This document shows, piece after piece, positions 53,860-64,000 of a stretch of 64,000 nucleotides of DNA. The notes below the pieces were generated by a model. The model worked only from the letters and a program-made list of their open reading frames with translations. It did not search any database and was not told the DNA's origin. Made by a program: the position numbers and the translations under genes. Origin of the DNA: Hymenopus coronatus. Taxonomy: Eukaryota; Arthropoda; Insecta; Mantodea; Hymenopodidae. How positions within the stretch are numbered: position 1 is the stretch's first letter; each line of letters begins with the position of its first letter. The DNA is taken from positions 94,773,501 through 94,837,500 of the forward strand of contig CM060883.1 in assembly GCA_030762935.1 (NCBI GenBank), read 5' to 3'.

Positions 53860-54061
53860 AAAAGGCATGTAAGGGCATTATCAAAGAACTCGATATTGAA
53901 TCATTAATAGGTATGTTTTATGAGTTTGCTTTAAAGCTTACTAAACTGTCCCGAGGTGCGATCTCAGGTTGTAGACGTTAGAAATGACAGAATGGTTCAA
54001 CAAAACAAAAAGGGCTAACACAGACAGAAAAGCGCCTATACAATCTCACACACATACTTTT
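53860..54061. other. 202 bp spacer between facing family A copies
   Basis: This is unrelated in sequence to the 222 bp spacer at 14452-14673, yet similar in length. It includes a short CACACACATA run next to copy A4. It has no coding content of note. Confidence 0.7.
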
Positions 54062-54893
54062 ACTTTCTCTACACGTAGGTACTAGGTACATATTGCACAT
54101 ATTGTATTGCACCCAAAAATTTGATACCGAGATTTCATCAGAAATACATGTTTTGGTACCCCCTGAATAAAAAACATTTAAAAAGCTCCGGGTGTGTGTA
54201 TCTATGGACAGCATAGCTCAAAAACGAAAAGACCGTTAAATACCAACCTTGGTATTTAAGTTTGGTATCTTTCAAGGATGCGACACGAAGATTTTCAAGA
54301 AAATACTCCCCACACCCCAAACTACCGTTTACATGGTAAAATTTTCGAAAGTTTTCTAGAAAATGCCTCTAACTATTTTGATTAAAATGCCACATATTAA
54401 AGCCATTTCCATAAAAAGTAAAATGTATATTTGCAACTTTGTGGGGACAGTTCTGAAGAGCTGTTCAATCTGGACGAACTTCTGCATCACGGCAAACCTT
54501 AGAACATACACCAAAGTTTGCTACCCAAAAGCATCTAGATCCCGTTAAAACACACAATTTGGTTCATGTAGGTACATTTGTTAACCGAAATGTTCCTCGT
54601 CATTAGTACCAGTTTTAAAATACTTAAAACATTTCTCATGCGGGAACTTGCCGACTCCTGGCCACGCAAAGAAACGTATTTCAATGCTATAGCAACCACA
54701 TTTTAAAACATTTGTCTGTCGGTTTATCCTAGTGTATCCCCTTATTTCCCTTCTAGTCACAAGAAACTATTACGACTGTTTCTGCTAATGTTTATCTCTA
54801 TCAGCATGAGGTAGGTAGAAGAATAAACTTATTAATCATAATAATTTGTTACAAAAGATGAAGAGAAGGTCTGTGAATGGAACACATTACAAT
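54062..54893 (-). repeat. Family A dispersed repeat, nearly full copy (A4)
   Basis: This is the minus orientation. The inner terminus is ACTTTCTCTA (54062-54071), followed by ATTGTATTGCACCCAAAAAT and a short TG tract (about 54190-54202). Then come GACAGCATAGCTCAAAAACG, GAAGATTTTCAAGAAAAT (about 54287) and the outer end GAAGAGAAGGTCTGTGAATG (54860 on). Together with A3 it forms an inverted pair about 1.75 kb long. Confidence 0.88.
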
Positions 54894-55598
54894 TTAAGAA
54901 CAAAGAAGGAATTCAGAAAATAATGGAATACATGTTTGGATTTGTAATTTGATTTTCTTTGCATGTGGAGTTTAGATACACAGAGTTTTAAGAGAACTGT
55001 TCAGTATTGGTCGTACATGCCTCAAGCTGCTGCTATTTCTTATTCTTTTTCTTTTCCTGCAGATCTATAATATGAAAAGAGCTCTAGCAGGAAATGTTTC
55101 GCTCTGCTGCCACCTCTCCTTTTCTTTCTTAGTCGCTGCCAGTCTATTTATAAAAAGAAAGAGAACCTTCTGAATGAATATCTTTACTTCCTCTTACAAA
55201 TTAATTTCCTTCCCGTCGCTGTTTGTTAAAATTAATTTTCGTGGAAGCCTTATATACACAGCATTTGAGTAATAATTTCACAGGGTGAAGTTCAATTTGT
55301 AAAGCAATATGTTTTAAAAAGAAGGCAAAATTGAGATGTTTGAACTTTTGTGTTCTCTTAGTTAATAACCTGGATTCAGTCCACCAGAATTTTCAACTGC
55401 ATGATCTGTTCTATTCGAATTATATTCCTCACTACTCTGTTTTAATTTATATTTAGAGTGAAAATATTAAAATGATCTGTCAATTTTTGACCAAATGTGG
55501 CAGCTACTTTTAAATAAAAAGATGATGATGATGATAATATTAATAATAATAACAACAAAAGTCTCATCAACTTCTTCTTCTTCACTTTCTTCATATAT
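54894..55598. other. No gene recognised
   Basis: This is AT-rich, with a GAT/AAT microsatellite at about 55520-55555 and a CTTCTTCTTC patch at about 55570-55582. No coding support was found. Confidence 0.6.
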
Positions 55599-56450
55599 AA
55601 AAACTGAAGTGTTACACTCACATGACTTTCTCTAGCCCTTCTACAAATTTCTTACAAAGATTATTCTTCTTTCTACACAATGTTAATCGAGATAAACATT
55701 AGCAAAATGTCTTATTACTTAGTTCCTTACATGTAGAAGGGAACTAAATTAATGCGATATGCTAAGGCGATAATCAAATGATATAAAAACTATCGTTAGG
55801 CCGCTGTGATTGAAACTGGCTTCATTGCGTGGCGAGGAGTGGAACAAAAGAAAAACGGACACTTCTTGTGTTGTGTCGGAAATGGTCAGCTCTACAACAA
55901 AACTGCAATTGTCATAAATAGTGTATTTAAACAAGCTGTAAGTTTTTGTGTGTAAGTTTTTGTTTAACTCTTACGGTATAACCGTTATGAAAAGTTCTGC
56001 AAAAATCAACCAGAATAAAGCACTCCTCAGAGGTTATCCCCCCCCCCCCGAAAAAAATTGAAAATATACTTTCGATTTGTGCAGCAAATAACTTAAATAT
56101 ACGACATTTTAATCAAAATCGTTAGAGCCATTTTTGAGAAAAACAAACTGTTTAAATATTAACCCATGTATAGGGTAGCTTGAAATTGGAGGATTTGCTT
56201 GAAAATCTTCGTGTCGTATCCTTGGAAGATAATAAACTTTAATACCAACGGCCTCTTAGCTTTTGAGCTATACTGTCCACAGACACATATACACACTCAC
56301 ACACGCCCTTTTTCTGAAAATGCTTTTTTCTTTTTTTTTTTTTTGCATTCAAAGTTTCTGAAAATATATATTTCTGGTGGAATCTCGGAATCGAGTATTT
56401 GGATGAAATACAATATCTTCTGTATCCACTACATGCCGGCAACAGAAAGT
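55599..56450 (+). repeat. Family A dispersed repeat, single copy (A5)
   Basis: It opens with AAAACTGAAGTGTTACACTC and the terminus ACTTTCTCTA (55625-55634). It contains a C-run (56039-56049), GTTAGAGCCATTTTT (56121-56135) and a short CA tract (56277-56306), and ends with CAGAAAGTC just before an AAT array (56452). It has no facing partner. The small open frames are accidental. Confidence 0.88.
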
Positions 56451-56451
56451 C

Positions 56452-56517
<66 letters not shown>

Positions 56518-56636
56518 GTATCAATTTTATAACAATAACAATAAAAACGACTACGACAAAAATTACAACAATAATAATGATAATGATAATAACGATTATA
56601 AAAATAATAATAATAGTAATTATAATAATAATAATG

Positions 56637-56678
<42 letters not shown>

Positions 56679-56790
56679 GCATTAATAACAAATAATAATC
56701 ATAATTAATAATGATAATCATAATTGTAATAATGTTTTTGATAATAATAACAATAATAATCATAATAACAAAAATAACAATTATAACAAT
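56452..56790. repeat. AAT array grading into ACA/ACC repeats
   Basis: A pure AAT run at 56452-56516 is followed by degenerate AAT/ATG/ACA triplets. A second clean AAT run lies at about 56636-56678, and the composition then shifts through AATAACA toward CACCAC. Confidence 0.95.
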
Positions 56791-57910
56791 ACGACTAACA
56801 CCACTACCACTACCACCACCAGTACTACCAACTCTAGCACCACAACCACCATCACCAACACTACCAAGACTACTACAACAACCACCACAACCATCAGCAC
56901 TACCACCACTTCTACCACCACCACCAACTCTACCTCCGCCACTACCATCAATACTATCACCACCAGGACCAACACCATCATCACTAACACCACCACCATC
57001 AACACCACCACTACCACACCTACACCATCAACACTACCACGTCCACCAACACTACCACCAACATTATCACCACCAGGACCATCACCATCAACACCACCAC
57101 TACCACTACCACACCTACACCATCACCATCACCACTTGCACCGCCATCACCATCACCACTTGCAACACCATCACCACCACCATTTGCACCACCATCACAA
57201 TACCACTTGCACCACCATCACCATCACCACTTGCACCACCATCACCACCAACACTTGCACCACCATCACCATCACTACTTGCACCACCATCACCATCACC
57301 ACTTGCGCCACCATCACCACTTGCAACACCATCACCACCACCAGCACCACCATCAACACCACCACTACCACACCTACACTATCACCATCACCACTTGCAA
57401 CACCACCACCAGCACCACCATCAACACCACCACTACCACTACCACACCTACACCATCATTATCACCACTTGCACCACCATCACCATCACCACTTGCACCA
57501 CCATCACCAGCGCCACCATCACCAGCACCACCATCACCACCATCATCACTATCACCACCATCACCATTATCACCACCATCACCAATATCACCACCACACC
57601 AACACTCCACCACCATCACCAGCACCACCATCACCACTATCACCACCATACCAACACCAGCACCAACACCAACACCAGCATCACCATCACCACTATCACC
57701 AGCACCCCCACACCAACACCATCAGCGTCACCACCATCACCACTATCACCACCACAACACCAGCACCAACAGCAGCATCACCATCACCACTATCACCACC
57801 ACACCAGCACCAACACCAGCACCATCACCACTATCACCACCACCACCACTATCACCACCATCACCATCACCACTATCACCACCATCACCAGCACCAACAC
57901 CACCACCATC

Positions 57911-58100
57911 ACACCAACACCACCATCACCAACATCACCACCACCATCATCACCATCACAACCATCACCAACGTCACCACCATCGCCACCACCATCATCA
58001 CCATCACACCAACACCACCATCACCAACATCACCACCACCATCATCACCATCACAACCATCACCAACGTCACCACCATCGCCACCACCACCACCATCACC
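57911..58100. repeat. 95 bp tandem duplication within the ACC array
   Basis: ACACCAACACCACCATCACC at 57911 recurs at 58006, and each copy is followed by AACATCACC and by AACGTCACCACCATCGCC. The 95 bp spacing is not a multiple of three and shifts the reading frame. Confidence 0.9.
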
Positions 58101-58476
58101 ATCGCCACTATCACCATCACACCAACACCATCACCACCATCACCAGCACCACCATCACCTAATCACCACTATCATCACCACACCAACACCACCACCATCA
58201 CCTCCATCACCACCATCACCACAACCATCACCACTATCACTATCATCACCACTATCAACACTATCACCACCATCACCAGCATCACCACCACCATCACCAC
58301 TATCACCACCATCACCACTATCACCACTATCACCACCACACCAGCACCAACACCTGCACTATCACCACCACACAAACACCATCATCAAAATCACCACCAT
58401 CATCAACACCACCAGCATCACACCAACACCAGCATCACCAACACAACCATCACCAGCATCACACCAACACCACCAT

Positions 58477-60170
58477 AACCACCATCACCAGCACCACCAT
58501 CACCACTATCACCACTTCACCAACACAATCACCACCATCACCACTATCATCACCACACCAACACCATTACACCATCATCACCATCACCAGCACAAAGACC
58601 ACCACATTACCACCATCACCAGCACCATCATCACCACCACACCAACTCCATCACCACCATCACCACTATCACCACCACACCAACACCAATACCACCACCA
58701 TAACCACCATCACCAGGTCACCTACACCACCATCATCACCACCATCACTACCACCATCACCACCAGCTCACCACCATCACCACTATCACCACCACACCAA
58801 CACCAACACCAGCACCACCATCACCACTATCACCACCACACTAACACCAGCACCATCACCACTATCACCACCACACCAACACCAGCAACATCACCACCAT
58901 CACCAGCACCACCATCACCACCATCATCAGCACCACCATCACCACTATCACCACCACACCAACACCAACACCAACACCACCATCACCACCACACCACCAT
59001 CACCACTATCACCACCACACTAACACCAGCACCATCACCACTATCACCACCTCACCAACATCATCACCACCATCACCAGCACTACCATCACCACTATCAC
59101 CACCACACTAACACCAGCACCATCACCACTATCACCACCACACCAACACCATCACCACCATCACCAGCTTACCATCACCACTATCACCACCACTCCAACA
59201 CCATCACCACCATCACCAGCACCACCATCATCACTATCTCCATCACACCAATATCATCACCATCACTAGCACCACCATCACCACCATCACCACCATCATC
59301 AGCACCACTATCACCACCACACCAACACCACCATCACCAGCACCACCATTACCACTATCACCACTTCACCAACACAATCACCACCATCACCACTATCATC
59401 ACCACACCAACACCATTACACCATCATCACCATCACCAGCACAAAGACCACCACATTACCACCATCACCAGCACCATCAACACCACCACACCAACTCCAT
59501 CACCACCATCACCACTATCACCACCACACCAACACCAATACCATCACCATAACCACCATCACCAGGTCACCTACACCACCATCATCACCACCATCACTAC
59601 CACCATCACCACCAGCTCACCACCATCACCACTATCACCACCACACCAACACCAACACCAGCACCACCATCACCACTATCACCACCACACTAACACCAGC
59701 TCCATCACCAATATCACCACCACACCAACACCAGCAACATCACCACCATCACCAGCACCACCATCACCACCATCATCAGCACCACCCTCACCACTATCAC
59801 CACCACACCAACACCAACACCAACACCACCATCACCACCACACCACCATCACCACTATCACCACCACACTAACACCAGCACCATCACCACTATCACCACC
59901 TCACCAACACCATCACCACCATCACCAGCACTACCATCACCACTATCACCACCACACTAACACCAGCACCATCACCACTATCACCACCACACCAACACCA
60001 TCACCACCATCACCAGCTTACCATCACCACTATCACCACCACTCCAACACCATCACCACCATCACCAGCACCACCATCATCACTATCTCCATCACACCAA
60101 CATCATCACCATCACTAGCACCACCATCACCACCATCACCACCATCATCAGCACCACTATCACCACCATC
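58477..60170. repeat. 849 bp tandem duplication within the ACC array
   Basis: The rare word CACAAAGACC is at 58591 and 59440, which gives a period of 849 bp. The order of rare words around it (ACTTCACCAACACAATC, GGTCACCTACACC, CCATCATCAGCACC) is conserved across both copies with few differences. A third, more diverged relative of part of it lies at about 61500-61620. Confidence 0.9.
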
Positions 60171-63100
60171 ACCACCATCACCACCATCACCACCACACCT
60201 ACACCAGCACCAACACCAGCACCATCACCACTATCACCACCACACCAACACCATCAGCACCATCACCAGCACCAACACCACCACCATCACACCAACACCA
60301 CCATCACCATCATCACCATCACCACCATCAACGTCTCACCAACACCATCACCACTATCACCACCACACCAACACCATCACCACCTTCATCACCACTATCA
60401 CCACCACACCACCACCATCACCACCACACCAACACCATCACCACCATCACAAGCACCACCATCACCACTATCTCCATCAAACAAACACCATCACCATCAC
60501 CAGAACCATCCATCAACAACACCACCGTCACCATCATAATCACCACCGTCACCTCCATCACCAACACCACCATCACCACCATCACCACCATCACCAGCAC
60601 CAACACCAGCATCACACCAACACCACTATCACCAGCAACAACAGCACCACCATCACCATCATCACCAGCACCAACACCACCACCATCACACCAAGATCAC
60701 CATCACTATCACCACCATCAACATCACCACTATCACCATCACCACCATCACCACCACACCAACACCATCACCACTATCACCAACATCACCACCACAACTA
60801 TCACCACCACACCAACACCATCGTCACCATCACCAGCACCACCATCACCACTATCACCACCACAACAACACCATTACCACCATCACCTGCACCACCATTA
60901 CCACTATCTCCACCACACCAACACCATCACCACCACCATCACCACCATCAGCATCACCACCATCACCACCATCACCACTATCTTCACCATCACCACCATC
61001 ACCAACACCACCATCAAAACCAGCACCAGCACCACCATCACCACTATTACCACCACGCCAACACCATCAGCAACACCATCACCATCAACACCATCAGACG
61101 ATCTCCACCATCACCATCACCACCATCAACATCAACACTATCACCATAATCACCACTATCACCACCATAACCACCATCACGGCCATCACTACCATCACCA
61201 CCATCACCAACACCACTATCACCATTATCACCAGCAGCACCACTATCACCACCATCACTACTATCACCACCATCACCACCATCACCGTCAACACCACCAC
61301 CATCACCACTATCACCACCACAACCACACCAGCACCAACACCAACACCACCATCACCACTATCACCACAACACCAGCACCAACACCTGCACTATCACCAC
61401 CAAACCAACACCATCACCACCATCACCAACACCACCAGCATCACGCCAACACCACCATCACCACTACCACCAGCACCACCATCACCACTATCACCACCAC
61501 ACCAACACCATCACCACCATCACAATCACCACTATCATCACCACACCAACATCATTACATCATCACCATCACCAGCACCAAGACCACCACATCACCACCA
61601 TCACCAGCACCATCATCACCACCATCACCACCACACCAACACCATCACCACCATCACCACTATCACCACCACACCAACACCACCACCATAACCACCATCA
61701 CCAGCACACCAACACCAACACCACCACCATCACCACAATCACTACCACCATCACCACCAGCTCACCAACATCACAACTATCACCACCACACGAACACCAA
61801 CACCAGCACCACCATCACCATTATCACCACCACACCAACACCAGCACCATCACCACCATCACCAGCACCACCATCACCACCATCATCAGCACCATCATCA
61901 CCACCACACCAACACCACCATCACAACCACACCACCATCACCACTATCACCACCACTCCAACACCAGCACCAACACCAGCACCATCACCACCACACCAAC
62001 ACCATCACCACCATCACCAGCACCAACACCACCACCTTCACACCAACACCACCCTCACCTACACCACCATCACCACCATCACCAGCACCACCATCACCAC
62101 TATCACCACCTCACCAACACCATCACCACTATCACCACCACACCAACACCATCACCACCATCACCAGCACTACCATCACCACTATCACCACCACATCAAC
62201 ACCATCACCACCATCACCACTATCTCCATCACACGAACACCATCACCATCACTACCATCACCACCATCACCAGCACCACCATCACCAGCACCACCATCAC
62301 CAGCACCACCGTCACGACCACATCAGCACCATCACCACCATCACCACTATCTCCATCACACGAACACCATCACCATGACCACCATCACCAGCGCCACCAT
62401 CACCAGCACCACCGTCACCACCATCATCACCACCATCACCACTCACCACCATCACCATCACCACCATCACCAGCACTAACACCACCATCACACCAATACC
62501 ACCATCACCAGCAACAACAGCACCACAATCACCACCATCACCAGCACCAACACCACCACCATCACACCAACACCACCACCATCACACCAACACCACCATC
62601 ATCACACCAACACCATCACCATCACCACCATCACCACCATCACCATCACCACCATCACTAGTATCACCTCCACACTTACACCATTACCACTATCACCAAC
62701 ATCACCAACATCACCACCATCACCACCATAACCAGCACCATCATCACCACTATCACCACCACACCAACACCATTACCACCATCTCCAGCACCGCCATCAC
62801 TACTATCACCACCACACCAACACCATCACCACCATCACCATCACCACCATCACCATCACCACCATCACCAGTATCTTCACCATCACCAACACCACCATCA
62901 CCACCACCACCATCACCACTATCACCACCACACCAATACCAACAGCAACACTATCACCACCACCATCACTATCACCACTATCACCATCACCACCATCACC
63001 ACTATCTCCGCCATTACCACCATCACCATCTCCACCAACATCATCACCACCATCACCAGCACCATCACCATCATCACCATCACCATCACCATCATCACCA

Positions 63101-63683
63101 CCATCACCATCATCACCACCATCACCACCATCACCACCAACACCATCATCACCACTATCACCACCATCACCACCATCACCACTATCACCACCATCACCAT
63201 CATCAACACCATCACCATCATCACCACCATCACCATCATCACCACTATCACCACCATCACCGCCATCACCACCATCACTACCATCACCACCATCACTACC
63301 ACCACTACCATCACCAACACCACCATCACCACCATCACCACCATCACCACCATCACCACCATCACCACTATTACCACCATCACCACCATCATCACCACCA
63401 TCACCACCATCACCACCATCTCCACCATCACCACCATCACACCAACATCATCACCACCATCACCACCAACACCACCATCACCATCACCACTATCACCAGC
63501 ACACCAACACCATCACCACCAGCAGCATCACTACCACCACCATCATCACCATCAACACCATCACCACTATCACCATCACCACCACCAGCACCACCACCAT
63601 CACCATCGCCACTATCACCTTCACCACCACCAGCACCACCACCATCACCATCGCCACTATCACCTTCACCATCATCATCACTA

Positions 63684-64000
63684 TTGGAAAAAGCATGTAA
63701 CTCTACTTTTAAGAAGAAAGACAGCCATGGTAAGTTTAAAGCGGCATATTGGTGGAATAACGATATTTCCCAACTAAGGAAAAGGAGTATGGAGGCACGA
63801 AGAAAAGTGACAAGGGCAAACAAAGGAAGAAATGTGGAGGAAAATGAAATGCACACCATACAAAAGGAATACAGAAGATGTCGAAATGGCTTAAAAAACG
63901 CAATAAATTTAGTGAAGAAGGATGCATGGAAACAGCAATGTGAGGAAGTGGATCCATGGGGTACTGGATATAAAATTGTGACCAATTGTGTAGAATTCGT
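63684..64000 (+). CDS. R1-like non-LTR retrotransposon ORF2 fragment (linker before reverse transcriptase), runs off the window
   Basis: 105 codons are open to the window edge: LEKACNSTFKKKDSHGKF, then KAAYWWNNDISQLRKRSMEA, an Arg/Lys-rich stretch with EYRRCRNGLKNAI, and then KDAWKQQCEEVD-PWGTGYKIV. The pattern WW-N-EI-LR--R--RR, a basic helix, W--LCEEVD and DPWG-GYK-V is typical of the segment between endonuclease and reverse transcriptase in insect R1-group and related LINEs. No start codon belongs to it: the frame enters from the ACC array, which directly abuts the gene (63682/63684), so the endonuclease half is missing here. There is no stop or frameshift in the visible part, which suggests a fairly young copy. 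Confidence 0.85.
   Translation, partial: MEKACNSTFKKKDSHGKFKAAYWWNNDISQLRKRSMEARRKVTRANKGRNVEENEMHTIQKEYRRCRNGLKNAINLVKKDAWKQQCEEVDPWGTGYKIVTNCVEF

Larger units (their letters stand above)
56791..63682. repeat. ACC/ATC triplet-based array (6.9 kb)
   Basis: The array is built from CACCATCACC, CACTATCACC and CACCAACACC-type triplet words. Guanine is rare on the plus strand (mostly in CAGCACC), giving extreme strand asymmetry. Plus-strand frames translate into His, Thr/Ile, or Pro/Ser-rich low complexity, and stay open for up to 1337 codons (57136-61149) because the words contain no stop codons. Nested duplications (95 bp and 849 bp) are listed separately. The unit slips out of codon phase in places, which argues against a protein-coding role. 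Confidence 0.97.

Noticed and set aside
57136..61149. 1337-codon plus-strand open frame in the ACC array
   Set aside because: The triplet words contain no stop codons, all frames give His, Thr, Pro or Ser low complexity, and duplications of 95 bp shift the frame. Openness follows from composition.

Overview
The window reads as repeat-dominated nuclear DNA of an animal, most likely an insect or other arthropod. The evidence is a mariner transposase relic, two Tc1/mariner-superfamily transposase relics of a kind common in insects, two tRNA-derived SINEs, a non-LTR retrotransposon with a reverse transcriptase, and the start of an R1-like non-LTR ORF2. No bacterial operon, rRNA gene, CRISPR array or intact host gene was recognised. 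Roughly two thirds of the window is tandem repeat. The species cannot be fixed from the sequence.

Layout. 1-2351: two pieces of a dispersed transposon-like repeat (called family A here), a mariner relic between them and a 0.7 kb TGTGTGAG-type array. 2352-13632: mostly AT-rich DNA without recognisable genes, holding one candidate coding exon (4603-4843, minus strand, with an eh1/Pax-octapeptide-like motif), a 431 bp inverted-repeat element, a tRNA-like SINE, short tandem duplications and two broken DDE transposase genes. 13633-15630: two family A copies facing each other. 16005-49170: a 33 kb minisatellite of about 31 bp per unit, all in one orientation, with higher-order duplications, interrupted by a SINE (17865-18118) and a 5'-truncated LINE (29454-31635), both with 12 bp target-site duplications. 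50030-52963: a 2.8 kb CACACT-type array ending in a family A fragment. 53140-54893: a second face-to-face pair of family A copies. 55599-56450: a single family A copy whose end runs into an AAT array, which grades into a 6.9 kb ACC/ATC array. 63684-64000: an open R1-like ORF2 fragment that leaves the window.

The main theme is satellite growth linked to mobile elements. Family A carries a short CA/TG microsatellite at a fixed internal position. In two copies that microsatellite appears to have grown to 0.7 kb and 2.8 kb, and in a third copy an AAT/ACC array starts at the element's terminus. The 31 bp minisatellite shows layered duplication (units, a 124 bp block, blocks of about 1.9, 3.2 and 5.7 kb), and the SINE and LINE inside it act as time markers. 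Long open frames across the arrays (61-133 codons in the minisatellite, up to 1337 codons in the ACC array) follow from repeat composition and are not called as genes.
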